Assembly (NCBI GenBank): GCA_024742735.1
Contig: JANSXV010000001.1
Location: 682,001 to 746,000, forward strand
Length of the DNA stretch: 64,000 nucleotides
Direction of reading: 5' to 3'
DNA from: Alphaproteobacteria bacterium
GTDB taxonomy: Bacteria > Pseudomonadota > Alphaproteobacteria > Caulobacterales > Maricaulaceae
Within the stretch, counting starts at the first letter, position 1. Each line of letters starts with the position of its first letter. The notes below the pieces were generated by a model. That model did no database searches. It was given only the letters and a program-made list of their open reading frames with translations, and was not told where the DNA came from. This document shows positions 1 to 10,427 of this stretch, in pieces. Made by a program: the position numbers and the translations under genes.

Positions 1-1
1 G

Positions 2-523
2 GAGCTGACCGTGGTGCGCGGGCTGGACCGGCGCCGCCACACCGAGCGGGCCCTGTTCCAGCTGGAGGCCGAACCGCAGATCGCCCAGGCGCTGTTGATG
101 CAGCACATGGCGTTCCGCGCCGAGGCCGAGCCGGTCAGCGAGACGCAATCCATCATGGGCTATGGACGCATCGCACCAGGACAGGAGTTCCCGCGCCGCG
201 TCGACGAAGAGCAGGCCGCCGCATGGCTCGCCGAAGACCTCGACCGGGTACGGGCACAGATCACCAACCGCATCACGGCGGAGATCGAGCCGGTGCAGAT
301 CGAAGCACTGACCATCGTCGCCTATGCGGTCGGCATGGAGCGGTTCGAGCGCAAGCCGATCCTGACCTATATCAATGAGGGCAACACCCAGGCCGCCCTG
401 CAGGCCATCGGCTATTGGCGCGACGAACAGCTCGGCCGCGACGGCGAGCCACTGACGCTGGGAACCTGGGAAGAGCTGCGAGCGGCGGCGGCGGCGCTGT
501 ACACCATGGGGTTCCGGTCATGA
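2..523 (+). CDS. GH24 lysozyme-like protein, C-terminal part (5' end outside window)
   Basis: Only the C-terminal part is visible; the frame is open to the left edge. The first residues (VRGLDRRRHTERALF) resemble the Arg-rich closing segment of a GH24 phage-type lysozyme domain. What follows repeats the later part of that fold: GYGRI near visible residue 53, a DLDRV helix, an ALTIVAYAVG helix and a TYINEGN turn. I read this as two lysozyme-like copies, the second lacking the closing RRR motif and so possibly non-catalytic. No catalytic Glu can be located in what is left. Its stop overlaps the next ATG by 4 bases (ATGA), suggesting co-transcription with the binding-protein genes. The fold call is by motif only. 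Confidence 0.5.
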   Translation, partial: ELTVVRGLDRRRHTERALFQLEAEPQIAQALLMQHMAFRAEAEPVSETQSIMGYGRIAPGQEFPRRVDEEQAAAWLAEDLDRVRAQITNRITAEIEPVQIEALTIVAYAVGMERFERKPILTYINEGNTQAALQAIGYWRDEQLGRDGEPLTLGTWEELRAAAAALYTMGFRS

Positions 524-1542
524 TGCGTCTGTCCGCCGCTTTCGCCCTCGTGCTGATGCTGGCTGCACCTGGCGCCGCCGCAGGGCAGAGCCCCACGCTT
601 GAGAGCGTCCGCGAGCGCGGCGTGCTGCTATGCGGCGTCAATCCGGGACAGACCGGCATGGCGGTGCGAAACGAAACCGGCGCCTGGGACGGCATGGGCG
701 TCGATCTGTGCCGGGCCTTCGCCGCTGCGACCTTGGGCGAGCCGAACGCCGTGGAGTTCGTGCCGGTCACCGCGCGTACGCGCTTCCCCGCGCTTCAGTC
801 TGGCGAGATCGACATTCTCGTGCGTACGACCACCTGGACCTATAACCGCGACACCGCCTTCGGCGTGGACTTCATCGCCACCTACTTCATGGAGACCGAG
901 CGCATCCTGGTCACCGCCGAAAGCGGGCTGGAGACGTTTGCAGATCTGGACGGTCAACCGATCTGCGTGATCGCGGGCAGCATCACCGAGAACATCGTGC
1001 GCAACCGGCAGGACGCGGCCGGCGTCACGATCGAGCCGGTCCCTGTCGCGGACGTGGCGGGCTATACTGAGGCCTATCGCGAGGGCCGCTGCGTGGGGGT
1101 TGCAGACGGCGCGGCGGGCCTGACAGCGCTGCGTACGGGCCTCGACGATCCCGGCGCCCATCGCTTCATCACCGAAGAGCTGGCGATCTCGCCCCTGTCC
1201 ATCGCGGTGCGCCATGGCGATGACGCCTGGGAGGACATTGTGCGCTGGACCTTCTTCGCGCTGCTGGAGGCTGAACGCCTGGGCGTGACCCAGATCAACG
1301 CCCAGCGCATGGCCCGGGAAAGCCGCCACCCCATCGTGCGCCGCATCTTCAACGCCGAAGGCGGATCCGGCGAGGCGCTGGGCCTGGAACCGGACTGGGC
1401 GCTGCGCGCGGTTCAGGGCGTGGGCCATTATGGCGAGATCTATGACCGCGCCTTCGGCCCGAACGGCGCGCTGCCGATTGAGCGCGGCAAGAACCGCATT
1501 TGGAGCGAGGGCGGCATGCTGTTCACCGCTCCGTTCGAGTAG
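520..1542 (+). CDS. AapJ/BztA-like periplasmic amino-acid-binding protein, copy 1
   Basis: A 340-residue solute-binding protein of the general L-amino-acid ABC transporter type (AapJ, usual length about 340). It opens with a signal peptide (MMRLSAAFALVLMLAAPGAA), then the family hallmarks RGVLLCGVNPG, a GMGVDLCRAFAAA segment, FPALQSGEIDIL and the TTWTYNRDTA motif. ATG at 520 or 523 are both possible; 520 gives an ATGA overlap with the preceding stop. Such proteins deliver amino acids to a membrane permease, but no aapQ, aapM or aapP gene follows; instead a second copy of the same family starts 11 bases downstream. Function as a transporter receptor or as a free-standing sensor is therefore open. 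Confidence 0.85.
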   Translation: MMRLSAAFALVLMLAAPGAAAGQSPTLESVRERGVLLCGVNPGQTGMAVRNETGAWDGMGVDLCRAFAAATLGEPNAVEFVPVTARTRFPALQSGEIDILVRTTTWTYNRDTAFGVDFIATYFMETERILVTAESGLETFADLDGQPICVIAGSITENIVRNRQDAAGVTIEPVPVADVAGYTEAYREGRCVGVADGAAGLTALRTGLDDPGAHRFITEELAISPLSIAVRHGDDAWEDIVRWTFFALLEAERLGVTQINAQRMARESRHPIVRRIFNAEGGSGEALGLEPDWALRAVQGVGHYGEIYDRAFGPNGALPIERGKNRIWSEGGMLFTAPFE

Positions 1543-1553
1543 GAGGCCCGGCC

Positions 1554-2579
1554 ATGTCTGCGCTCTTGCCCCGCCTGCTGACCGCCCTGGCCTTGATCTT
1601 CGCCGGCGCGGGTCTGGCCGCCGCCCAGTCGCCGACGCTTCTGCAGGTGCAGGAACGCGGCTATCTGCGTTGCGGCGTCAATCCAGGCCAGCTGGGCATG
1701 TCCATGGCGAACGCGTCGGGGGAATGGATCGGCATGGCGAGCGATCTGTGCCGGGCTGTCGCGGCGGCGACGCTCGGTGACGGGGACGCGGTGGAGTTCG
1801 TGCCGGTCACGGCGGGAAATCGTTTCTCCGCCCTGCGTTCGGGGCGCATCGATATCATCGCGCGCAACACCACCTGGACCTTCACCCGCGACGCGACCGA
1901 AGGCGTGCAGTTCGTCGGGCCCTATTTCGTAGACGTGGAGACCGTGCTGGCGCCGCGCGGCGGGGATATCGAAACCCTGGCGCAGCTCGACGAGGCCAGC
2001 GTCTGCGTCATCGCGGGCGGGCCGTCCGAAGTGATCATGCGTGACCTCGCTGCTGCGGCCAGCGCGCGCATCAACATCGTCCCCCTGGGCAGCGCGGAGC
2101 TGTATCGCGAGGCCTATCTGGATGGACGCTGCACAGCCATCGCAGACGGGCGCGCGGCGCTCGAAAGCCTGCGCATCGCCCTGCCCGATCCGGACGACCA
2201 CGTCTATGTCGGCGAGACGCTCGCCTACTCTCCGCTCGCATTAGGCGTGCGTGAAGGAGACGATCCGTGGGGCGACATCGTACGCTGGGTTTTCTTCGCG
2301 CTCGCCACCGCCGAGGAGTACGGCGTGACGGCGGACACGGTCGTAGAGACCGCTCAGACGACCGAGATTCCCGTGCTGGTGCGCATGCTGCGGCCGCAGC
2401 CGGGCTCCGCCGCCCAGCTTGGTCTTGAGGACGACTGGGCGCTGCGGGCCGTCCGCGCGCGCGGCAATCTGGCGGAGATCTATGACCGCAATTTCGGCCC
2501 CGGCGGCGTCCTGCCTCTCGAGCGCGGCCCCAGCGCCCTCTGGCGCGACGGCGGCGTGATCACAGCGCCGCCGTTCTGA
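1554..2579 (+). CDS. AapJ/BztA-like periplasmic amino-acid-binding protein, copy 2
   Basis: A 341-residue paralogue of the preceding gene, matching it from end to end (RGYLRCGVNPGQLGM, VDFVP-like VEFVPVTAGNRF, ALRSGRIDIIARNTTWT and a C-terminal AEIYDRNFGPGG). The ATG at 1554 is preceded by AGGAGG at 1541-1546, which also overlaps the upstream stop region, so the pair is one transcription unit. The signal peptide ends near AGAGLAAAQS. It is probably a tandem duplicate that has diverged in the ligand-contact region. No permease or ATPase gene is adjacent; a minus-strand gene begins immediately downstream. Confidence 0.85.
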   Translation: MSALLPRLLTALALIFAGAGLAAAQSPTLLQVQERGYLRCGVNPGQLGMSMANASGEWIGMASDLCRAVAAATLGDGDAVEFVPVTAGNRFSALRSGRIDIIARNTTWTFTRDATEGVQFVGPYFVDVETVLAPRGGDIETLAQLDEASVCVIAGGPSEVIMRDLAAAASARINIVPLGSAELYREAYLDGRCTAIADGRAALESLRIALPDPDDHVYVGETLAYSPLALGVREGDDPWGDIVRWVFFALATAEEYGVTADTVVETAQTTEIPVLVRMLRPQPGSAAQLGLEDDWALRAVRARGNLAEIYDRNFGPGGVLPLERGPSALWRDGGVITAPPF

Positions 2580-2582
2580 GGA

Positions 2583-3017
2583 TCAGCGCCGAGCCGCGCC
2601 GGCGCGCAGCTCCAAAGCCCGCAGCGCGGTGATCCTGTTCATGCAGACTTCAGTCGCCGCCGCCTCGAAGCTCCCGCCGGCGTGCTCGCTCGCCTCCGTG
2701 CGGCACTGGGCCTCGCGATAGGTGTCCCATTCCGCCTGGCCCGGCGCGAATATCCCGCCCATGGCGAGCGCCTGAACATCGGCGAACCAGACCTCGCGCT
2801 CACGGGCGTAGCAGGCGGCGACGGCCTGGCTGCCGCCGCTGCTCTTCTGCATGCAGGCTTCGGCGACCGTTCCAATGCAGCGCGCCGCGTCAGGGCGCAC
2901 CGCGCCGCCGGTCTCCGCCTCGGCAAGACAGGTCTCCAACACGGTGCGGTCAGACGGGCCGTCTTCCTGCGCCAGCACGGCAAGGCCCAGAAAGCCCGCG
3001 AAGATTGAGACAAGCAT
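2583..3017 (-). CDS. LprI/DUF1311-like small secreted protein
   Basis: A 144-residue protein with an N-terminal hydrophobic export segment (MLVSIFAGFLGLAVLA) and the Cys/Trp pattern of the LprI lysozyme-inhibitor-like family (DUF1311): W97, YREAQC at 100-105, GGS near 115, C125, then T130 and R133. Extra cysteines at 30, 47, 55 and 69 suggest further disulfides. The start is set by GGAGG at 3023-3027 in front of ATG 3017; an in-frame GTG at 3023 overlaps this ribosome site and is less likely. Family members may bind lysozyme. With lysozyme-like genes on both sides an inhibitor role is attractive, but it is inference only. Confidence 0.7.
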   Translation of the reverse strand: MLVSIFAGFLGLAVLAQEDGPSDRTVLETCLAEAETGGAVRPDAARCIGTVAEACMQKSSGGSQAVAACYAREREVWFADVQALAMGGIFAPGQAEWDTYREAQCRTEASEHAGGSFEAAATEVCMNRITALRALELRAGAARR

Positions 3018-3096
3018 GAACACCTCCAGATAGAGGCGTCAGGTTACTCGCAAGCGGCCCCGTGGGCAGTCCCTCATTCAAGGGAGGGGTGAGGCC

Positions 3097-4269
3097 TTAC
3101 CGGCTGGCGTTGAACAGCTCGCGGCCGATCAGCATGCGGCGCACTTCGCTGGTGCCTGCGCCGATCTCGTAGAGCTTGGCGTCGCGCAGCAAGCGGCCCG
3201 TCGGATATTCGTTGATATAGCCGTTGCCGCCCAGGATCTGGATGGCGTCGAGCGCGCACTGGGTGGCGGCTTCAGCCGCGAACAGGATCGCGCCGGCGGC
3301 GTCCTGGCGAGTGGTCTTGCCGCGGTCGCAGGCTTGCGCGACGGCGTAGACATAGGCGCGGCTGGCGTTCATGCGCGTGTACATGTCCGCGATCTTGCCC
3401 TGGATGAGCTGGAATTCGCCGATGGGCTGGCCGAACTGCTTGCGCTCGTGAACGTAAGGCATGACCACGTCCATGCAGGCCTGCATGATGCCGATAGGCC
3501 CGGCGGCCAGCACGGCGCGCTCATAGTCGAGCCCGCTCATGAGGACGCGCACGCCGCCGCCGACGGCGCCCAGGATGTTCTCCTCGGGCACTTCGCAGTC
3601 TTCAAACACCAGCTCGCCGGTCTCAGACCCGCGCATGCCGAGCTTGTCCAGCTTCTGGGCGACGGAGAAGCCGGCCATGCCCTTCTCGATAAGGAAGGCG
3701 GTGATGCCCTTGGAGCCCGCGCTCGGGTCGGTCTTGGCGTAGACCACGAGGGTGTCCGCGCTCGGCCCGTTGGTGATCCACATCTTCGAACCGTTGAGGA
3801 TGTAGCGGTCGCCCTTTTTTTCGGCCTTCAGCTTCATGGAGACGACGTCGGAGCCCGCGCCCGGTTCGGACATGGCCAGCGCGCCGATATGCTCGCCGCT
3901 CATGAGCTTTGGCAGATACTTTTCGCGCTGGGCGTCGTTGCCGTTGATGCGGATCTGGTTGACGCACAGATTGGAGTGCGCGCCATAGCTCAGGCCCACC
4001 GAAGCGCTCGCCCGGGAGATCTCCTCCATGGCGATGCAGTGCTCCAGATAGCCAAGGCCCGTCCCGCCGAGCTCTTCCTCCACGGTGATGCCCAGCAGAC
4101 CCAACTCGCCGAGTTGCGGCCAGAGATCGGCCGGGAACTCGTCCTTCTGATCGATGTCGGCTGCGCGCGGCGCAATCTTGTCGGAGGCGAAAGACCGCAC
4201 GGTGTCGCGCAGCATTTCAGCCGTGTCGCCCAAGGGGAAATCGAGCGTCGGATACTGGTTCGAGATCAT
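3097..4269 (-). CDS. ivd: Isovaleryl-CoA dehydrogenase
   Basis: A 390-residue acyl-CoA dehydrogenase, the usual length for isovaleryl-CoA dehydrogenase, which oxidises isovaleryl-CoA to 3-methylcrotonyl-CoA in leucine breakdown using FAD. Seen are MSEPGAGSD (about 133-141) and MWITNG in the FAD/substrate region, and GLDYE with E250 at the position of the IVD-type catalytic Glu. The C-terminal [19 protein letters not shown] and [10 protein letters not shown] segments are typical of IVD rather than of other acyl-CoA dehydrogenases. ATG 4269 ([11 protein letters not shown]) fits the family start. Other leucine-catabolic genes (methylcrotonyl-CoA carboxylase, HMG-CoA lyase) are not in the window. 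Confidence 0.93.
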   Translation of the reverse strand: MISNQYPTLDFPLGDTAEMLRDTVRSFASDKIAPRAADIDQKDEFPADLWPQLGELGLLGITVEEELGGTGLGYLEHCIAMEEISRASASVGLSYGAHSNLCVNQIRINGNDAQREKYLPKLMSGEHIGALAMSEPGAGSDVVSMKLKAEKKGDRYILNGSKMWITNGPSADTLVVYAKTDPSAGSKGITAFLIEKGMAGFSVAQKLDKLGMRGSETGELVFEDCEVPEENILGAVGGGVRVLMSGLDYERAVLAAGPIGIMQACMDVVMPYVHERKQFGQPIGEFQLIQGKIADMYTRMNASRAYVYAVAQACDRGKTTRQDAAGAILFAAEAATQCALDAIQILGGNGYINEYPTGRLLRDAKLYEIGAGTSEVRRMLIGRELFNASR

Positions 4270-4300
4270 GACGCGCGAGATACCACGCCGGTGAAAAGCG

Positions 4301-5041
4301 TCAAGCTGGGGCGGTCGTGGGCATCCGATACAAAAGATAGGCTGCGGCGGCGAGCAGCCCGGAGCCCAGCGCGACGGTCGCGCCGGCTCCGACGCGCCGC
4401 CAGAGCGCGACGCAGGCCTGGACGCCGATGCGATCGTGGAAATAAGCGGTCCAGAGCGCCACGCCGATGCAGACCGCCGGCTCAAATACGCCATTGTCAC
4501 CGCCGGGTCTGATGAGGTTGGAAGCCGGTTCAGCGGCGCTGAGGACTATGAGCAGGCCGAACAGACCATACTGCGCGGCCCGAAGACCGGCGATAAGTGA
4601 ACGTCCTGGCAGACGCCAGGCGAGCGCTGTTCCGGCAAAAAGCATTCCCAGTACGAGCGCGGCGACAAAGAGCGGGGCGGCGATCGACGCAGCCTGCCAG
4701 AACTGGCCGGCGCCGGCCGCTGAAGCGACGTTTTCGCCCATGGCCACAAGCGCGCCATCCGCTCGGGGCGCCGCCAGTGAAGCGCCGATCAGGCCGACAA
4801 ACAGGCCGATGACGAAGAAAGGCCCCGGCGCCAGCAGCACCCCCCTTCGACCGTGGTCCTGCACCGCCGCGATCTGCGAGCGCAACACGCTGGGTCGAAA
4901 CAACACGGTCAGAAGCGTCGGGATCAATCCAATGACGCCGAGTGACAGCTGCGTCAGCGTTCCATCAATGACGCCGAGCGTAGGCCATTGTTCAGGGAGT
5001 CGTCCGGCATGGCACCCTCCGGCCTTCATCGCCGGCACCAT
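4301..5041 (-). CDS. Multi-spanning membrane protein, unknown function
   Basis: About 246 residues with some five hydrophobic segments, including [49 protein letters not shown] and a C-terminal [18 protein letters not shown]. The phrase [14 protein letters not shown] followed by a membrane span is reminiscent of Yip1-type bacterial membrane proteins, but I cannot assign a family with confidence. The start is uncertain: ATG 5041, ATG 5029 and TTG 5059 are in frame and none has a clear ribosome site. It lies 31 bases upstream of ivd on the same strand and could share its transcript. Confidence 0.6.
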   Translation of the reverse strand: MVPAMKAGGCHAGRLPEQWPTLGVIDGTLTQLSLGVIGLIPTLLTVLFRPSVLRSQIAAVQDHGRRGVLLAPGPFFVIGLFVGLIGASLAAPRADGALVAMGENVASAAGAGQFWQAASIAAPLFVAALVLGMLFAGTALAWRLPGRSLIAGLRAAQYGLFGLLIVLSAAEPASNLIRPGGDNGVFEPAVCIGVALWTAYFHDRIGVQACVALWRRVGAGATVALGSGLLAAAAYLLYRMPTTAPA

Positions 5042-5089
5042 GAAGGCGGTCTGGCGCAAGGTCCAGCTTTATGCAAAGTCCCTGAACGC

Positions 5090-6562
<1,473 letters not shown>

Positions 6563-6643
6563 GTCTGTCCCGTTCCGAAACGGCCGAGGCCCTGTACGAG
6601 AGCGCCGATGCAACGCCGGGGCCGGTTTGCCGCGCGGCTCGCG

Positions 6644-7645
6644 CTACCCGTCCTCGGGAGCCTGCAGCACGTCGACGCTGTCGACCGCCGTGAACGGGGC
6701 GAAAAAGCCGGCGCCTGCCCCGCCCCCGATCAGCCAGACTTCACCCTCGAGCGTGGCGGCGGCGGCTTCCGTGCGCGGGCTGGGCATGGCGGGACCTTCA
6801 ATCCAGGTGTCCGCGCCCGGCTCCAGCACCCAATGGGCCTGGACCGTGCGGCGCATGTCCGCGCTGCGGCCGCCGAAGACATGGATCGCCCCGTCCAGAA
6901 CCGCAGCCGCGTGCCCCGCCCGGGGTTCGGGCAGGTCCGGACCCACCCGCCACTCGCCTGCGGCGGGATCATAGATGTCTACCCGGGCCGTGACCTGGCC
7001 TGCGCGGGCGCCGCCGATCAGGTAAAAGAGTTCACCGGATTCAACCGCAGCCGCACCGCGCCGGTTGATGGCGGCCGGCGCCGGCAGGGCGCTCCACTCC
7101 AGGGTTTCAGGGTCATGGACGAACAGGCCGGGCGCGCCGGCCTCGCCGCCGAAGGCGAACAGGCGGCCCTCATGGGCCAGCATGGCGAAGGAGGCTTTCG
7201 CGCCGGGCATTTCCGGCTCGCTGCGCCAGAGATTGCCTTCCGGATCGTAGGACCAGACCGCAGCACTCGGCTCCGATCCGCTCTCGGCGGAATACCCGCC
7301 GGCCACGTAGAGCCTTCCTGCGGCCTCGGCCATGGCGAAGCGCTCCAGCCCTTCCGGCAAGGCCGGGCGCGGGCTCCAGCGTCCGGTGGCGGGGTCGTAG
7401 ACGTCGAAATCATCGCGCGGGTCGACCAGCCCGGCGCCGCCGGCCGCGTAAATGCGACCGTCCAGCGTCGCCGCGGCGAGGCCTGCGCGGGCATGGGCCA
7501 GGGACGGTCCGGCCCTCCATGGGGTGTAGAAGCTCAGGCCGGAGACCGCTGCAGCCGGGGCTTCGCCCTCAGCCGTTTCCTGGGCCTGGGCCGCACCCAT
7601 GGACGCCAGCAGCACCGCGCCGGCCAGTATCGCAATCGATTTCAT
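6644..7645 (-). CDS. Secreted kelch-repeat beta-propeller protein
   Basis: A 333-residue protein with a signal peptide (MKSIAILAGAVLLASMGAAQA) and about five to six kelch repeats of the form R-x-G-x-A-x(5)-G-x-I-Y-x-x-GG, for example GRIYAAGGAG, GRLYVAGGYS, GRLFAFGGEA, GELFYLIGGAR, GAIHVFGGRS and GEVWLIGGGAG. Each repeat includes a YDP or HDP turn and a W about ten residues later. This predicts a periplasmic or secreted beta-propeller used for binding rather than a known enzyme. ATG 7645 is preferred to the adjacent GTG 7648. It ends 81 bases before the GH24-domain gene, which is on the same strand. Confidence 0.85.
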   Translation of the reverse strand: MKSIAILAGAVLLASMGAAQAQETAEGEAPAAAVSGLSFYTPWRAGPSLAHARAGLAAATLDGRIYAAGGAGLVDPRDDFDVYDPATGRWSPRPALPEGLERFAMAEAAGRLYVAGGYSAESGSEPSAAVWSYDPEGNLWRSEPEMPGAKASFAMLAHEGRLFAFGGEAGAPGLFVHDPETLEWSALPAPAAINRRGAAAVESGELFYLIGGARAGQVTARVDIYDPAAGEWRVGPDLPEPRAGHAAAVLDGAIHVFGGRSADMRRTVQAHWVLEPGADTWIEGPAMPSPRTEAAAATLEGEVWLIGGGAGAGFFAPFTAVDSVDVLQAPEDG

Positions 7646-7687
7646 CACGCCATCCGCCTCATCGATCTCGCCCCGCCCGGCAGTCTA

Positions 7688-9079
7688 TTAGAGCAGAACC
7701 ATCGCGCCGAGTCCGAGAAACACGAAGAATCCCACCACATCAGTCACCGTGGTCACGAAGACCGAGCTGGCCACGGCCGGGTCCGCGCCCATGCGGCGCA
7801 GGCCCAGCGGCACCAGAATGCCCGACAGGCCCGCCGCAGCCAGTGTGATGACCATGGAGACCGCGATCACCCAGCCCAGGTTCCAGTCGTTGAACCAGAG
7901 CGCGGCGACCAGCCCCATGACCACCGCAAAGATCAACCCGTTCACCGTGCCGGCGGCGAGTTCACGCCAGATCACGCGCATGGAGTTGGAGATGGTCAGA
8001 TCGCGCGAGGCGATGGCGCGCACGGCCACGGCCAGCGACTGGGTGCCGGCGTTGCCTCCCATGGACGCCACGATCGGCATGAGCACGGCAAGGGCCACCA
8101 GCTGGGCGATGGCGCCTTCAAACAGGGCGATCACCGCCGAGGCGACCACCGCCGTGCCCAGATTGACCAGCAGCCAGGGCGCGCGCGCCTTCACGCTGGA
8201 CCAGACTGTATCGGCCTGACCGGCGTCGTTCACGCCGGCCAGGGCCAGCATGTCTTCCTTGTTCTCTTCCTGGATGACGTCGACGATGTCGTCCACGGTC
8301 AGCATGCCTGCGATACGGCCGTCTCCATCGACGACCGGCGCGCTGATCAGGTGATACTTTTCAAAGAGGTAGGCGGCATCCTCCTGATCGTCCTCGGGCC
8401 GGATCACGATCTTGGCCGGGTTCATCAGATCGGAGAGCTTCACATCGCGATGACTGCGCATGAGCCGGGAGACCGGCACGCCGCCGATGGGCTTGAACGC
8501 CTCGTCGATGACGAAGACCTCGAAGAACAGGTCAGGCAGGTCTTCACCGGCCTTGCGCATGTGGTCGATCGTGTTGCCCACGGTCCAGAAGGACGGCGCG
8601 GCCACGAACTCGCGCTGCATGAGGCGGCCGGCGGATTCTTCCTCGAACGCCAGCGAGCTTTCAAGGTACTGCCGGTCTTCATCGGTCAGCTCGGCCAGAA
8701 CCGCCGCACGTTTTTCGTCGTCGAGCTCCTCGACGACATGGGTCATGTCGTCGGAATCCAGATCGCCAAGGGCTTCGGCGATATAGGCCGGCTCCAGCGC
8801 CTCCACGATGTCCGCGCGCGTGTCCTCGACCAGCTCGGCCAGCACGTCGCCCGTGAACACGTCAGGGCACAGGCGCGCGATGGCGTCCTGATTCTCCCAG
8901 GACAGCTGCTCGATGCAGTCGGCGATGTCGGCGGGGTGCACGTCGGCCAGCAGGCTGCGGATCAACGGCGCATCACCATCGCCCGCCGCCCCGGCGAGCT
9001 CGGTCACCAGACGGTGGCTCGCCTCGTCGTCGAGGGAGGTTTCCGGATTGTCCTCAAGCCCCTGAGCCGGTTCGCTCAT
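7688..9079 (-). CDS. mgtE: Magnesium transporter MgtE
   Basis: A 463-residue Mg2+ channel of the MgtE family. It has the three expected parts: a helical, acidic N domain with HPADIADCIEQL repeats (about 1-140), a CBS pair (about 145-275, with GVPVSRLM and APVVDGDGRIAGMLTVDD), and a five-span membrane domain. The latter contains the pore signature PIVASMGGNAGTQSLAV and the late GADPAVASSVF and TTVTDVVGFF segments. In the family, Mg2+ bound between the N and CBS domains closes the channel. It ends 42 bases from the kelch gene start and may be co-transcribed with it. I see no magnesium riboswitch upstream. Confidence 0.95.
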   Translation of the reverse strand: MSEPAQGLEDNPETSLDDEASHRLVTELAGAAGDGDAPLIRSLLADVHPADIADCIEQLSWENQDAIARLCPDVFTGDVLAELVEDTRADIVEALEPAYIAEALGDLDSDDMTHVVEELDDEKRAAVLAELTDEDRQYLESSLAFEEESAGRLMQREFVAAPSFWTVGNTIDHMRKAGEDLPDLFFEVFVIDEAFKPIGGVPVSRLMRSHRDVKLSDLMNPAKIVIRPEDDQEDAAYLFEKYHLISAPVVDGDGRIAGMLTVDDIVDVIQEENKEDMLALAGVNDAGQADTVWSSVKARAPWLLVNLGTAVVASAVIALFEGAIAQLVALAVLMPIVASMGGNAGTQSLAVAVRAIASRDLTISNSMRVIWRELAAGTVNGLIFAVVMGLVAALWFNDWNLGWVIAVSMVITLAAAGLSGILVPLGLRRMGADPAVASSVFVTTVTDVVGFFVFLGLGAMVLL

Positions 9080-9175
9080 AAACCGCCATCCTGTCTGCTG
9101 GAATTGCTGCGAGACTGCGACACTAGGCGGTCTTCCCGGCGAAATCGAGGCGTCGTGCCGGACACGAAACGAAAA

Positions 9176-9202
9176 ACGCCGCCCCGGAAACCGGAGCGGC
9201 GT
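9176..9202 (-). terminator. Intrinsic terminator downstream of tRNA-Leu
   Basis: ACGCCGCCCCGG and CCGGAGCGGCGT form a 12-bp stem with one mismatch around an AAA loop. Read on the minus strand it is followed by TTTTTCG. It sits just beyond the tRNA 3' end and before mgtE. Confidence 0.8.
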
Positions 9203-9221
9203 GTTCGCACTCGTAAAAGAG

Positions 9222-9308
9222 TGGTGCGGCCGAGAAGATTTGAACTTCCACGGGTTTTACCCCACAGCGACCTCAACGCTGCGCGTCTACCAATTCCGCC
9301 ACGGCCGC
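9222..9308 (-). tRNA. tRNA-Leu(GAG)
   Basis: An 87-nt class II tRNA with encoded CCA (9222-9224). The acceptor arms GCGGCCG (9302-9308) and CGGCCGC pair fully. The D arm has GGCGGAATTGGTAGAC, the anticodon loop TTGAGGT is closed by CAGCG/CGCTG, giving anticodon GAG (leucine codons CUC/CUU), and the T arm reads GGAAGTTCAAATCTTC. A long variable arm is present, as in leucine tRNAs. It is followed by a terminator. Confidence 0.95.
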
Positions 9309-9375
9309 GAAATTCGGAAGGCAGGCTGGTACCAAGTCCGCCGGGGTTTGTGAAGCCCTCAGGTGCGCGTGAGGT

Positions 9376-9621
9376 CTACGCCGCGAAATAATCCGGCACA
9401 TCGGCCGGACCGGTGATCGACACGGCGACCCGGTCGCCCTGGATGACGATCTCGCCGCGCGCGATCGGGTGGTTGTTGGCCAGGATCCACACCTCGTCAT
9501 GCTCGGCGGCGTCCAGCGGAATCACCGCGCCCCGGCCCATGCGCAGGAACTGGTGAATCGGAAGCTTGGACCGGCCCAGAAGCACGGAGATTTCAACCTG
9601 TACGGCGCCCAGCTGGCTCAT
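9376..9621 (-). CDS. Stand-alone SpoA (FliN C-terminal type) domain protein
   Basis: An 81-residue protein matching almost only the SpoA domain that ends FliN, FliM and type III secretion C-ring proteins: [30 protein letters not shown], then [27 protein letters not shown]. In FliN this domain dimerises in the flagellar switch complex. Here the N-terminal portion of FliN is missing and no other flagellar gene is nearby. ATG 9621 is the family-like start; the frame continues upstream, but that extension lies in the intergenic region shared with divergent lipB. It may be a genuine short FliN orthologue or a reused domain. Confidence 0.8.
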   Translation of the reverse strand: MSQLGAVQVEISVLLGRSKLPIHQFLRMGRGAVIPLDAAEHDEVWILANNHPIARGEIVIQGDRVAVSITGPADVPDYFAA

Positions 9622-9727
9622 GGCGGCGGATGTCTTTCTTCGCTGCGGTTCAGCAAGGGGCTTGCCCTTGTCTGTTGGTGACACGATGTTCCGCGCCGGT
9701 TTCCGACCCGTTAAGGCCAAGGACACG

Positions 9728-10423
9728 ATGACAGAAACTTCCGCGCCCCTTCCTCCCGTCGGCTGGGCGGTCAGCCCCGCCCGCGTGCCCTACCCCGATG
9801 CGGTCGCGGCCATGGAGGCGCGCGTCGAGGCCATTGCGAAGGGCGAGGCCGGCGAGCTGATCTGGCTTCTGGAGCATGATCCGCTCTACACCGCCGGAAC
9901 CAGCGCCCAGGAGAGCGATCTGAAAGAGCCGGAGCGCTTCCCGGTGCACAAGACCGGGCGCGGCGGGGAGTACACCTATCACGGGCCCGGCCAGCGCGTG
10001 GCCTATGTCATGCTGGACCTGACAAAGCGCGGCCGGGACGCGCGCAAGTTCGTGCGCGATCTTGAGGACTGGATCATCGGCGCGCTGGACAGCTTCAATG
10101 TGACCGGCGAGCGGCGCTGCGGCCGGGTCGGCGTCTGGGTCGACCGCACCCAGCCAGGCGGGCCGGAGCGCGAGGACAAGATCGCCGCCATCGGCATCCG
10201 CCTGCGCCGCTGGGTCAGCTTCCACGGCATCGCGCTGAATGTGGAGCCGGATCTTGCGCACTTCGGCGGCATCACGCCCTGCGGCATCACCGATCCGCGG
10301 TTCGGCGTAACCAGCCTTGTGGATCTCGGCCTGCCGGTGACGATGGAGGACGCAGACCTCGCGCTGAAACAGAGCTTTGAACGCGTGTTCGGAGCGGTGG
10401 AGGCGACCAAGCCGCCGGTGTAG
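9728..10423 (+). CDS. lipB: Lipoyl(octanoyl) transferase LipB
   Basis: A 231-residue enzyme that moves octanoyl groups from acyl carrier protein to lipoyl domains, the first step of protein lipoylation. [12 protein letters not shown] at 78-89 is the family signature; K151 (EDKIAAIG) and C185 (ITPCGI) match the Lys/Cys catalytic pair. The start is fixed by AAGGA at 9719-9723 ahead of ATG 9728; an upstream in-frame ATG at 9686 lacks such a site. LipA is not in the window. The gene is divergent from the SpoA-domain gene and convergent with a membrane-protein gene five bases on. Confidence 0.95.
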   Translation: MTETSAPLPPVGWAVSPARVPYPDAVAAMEARVEAIAKGEAGELIWLLEHDPLYTAGTSAQESDLKEPERFPVHKTGRGGEYTYHGPGQRVAYVMLDLTKRGRDARKFVRDLEDWIIGALDSFNVTGERRCGRVGVWVDRTQPGGPEREDKIAAIGIRLRRWVSFHGIALNVEPDLAHFGGITPCGITDPRFGVTSLVDLGLPVTMEDADLALKQSFERVFGAVEATKPPV

Positions 10424-10427
10424 GCGG

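Noticed and set aside
3334-4512. Plus-strand open frame of about 390 codons opposite isovaleryl-CoA dehydrogenase
   Set aside because: The minus-strand gene has full family motifs; the antisense translation has no recognisable domain and a skewed composition.
9080-9175. Possible Mg2+ riboswitch ahead of mgtE
   Set aside because: The stretch is only about 95 bases, with no multi-stem structure I can recognise; the nearest hairpin is the tRNA terminator.
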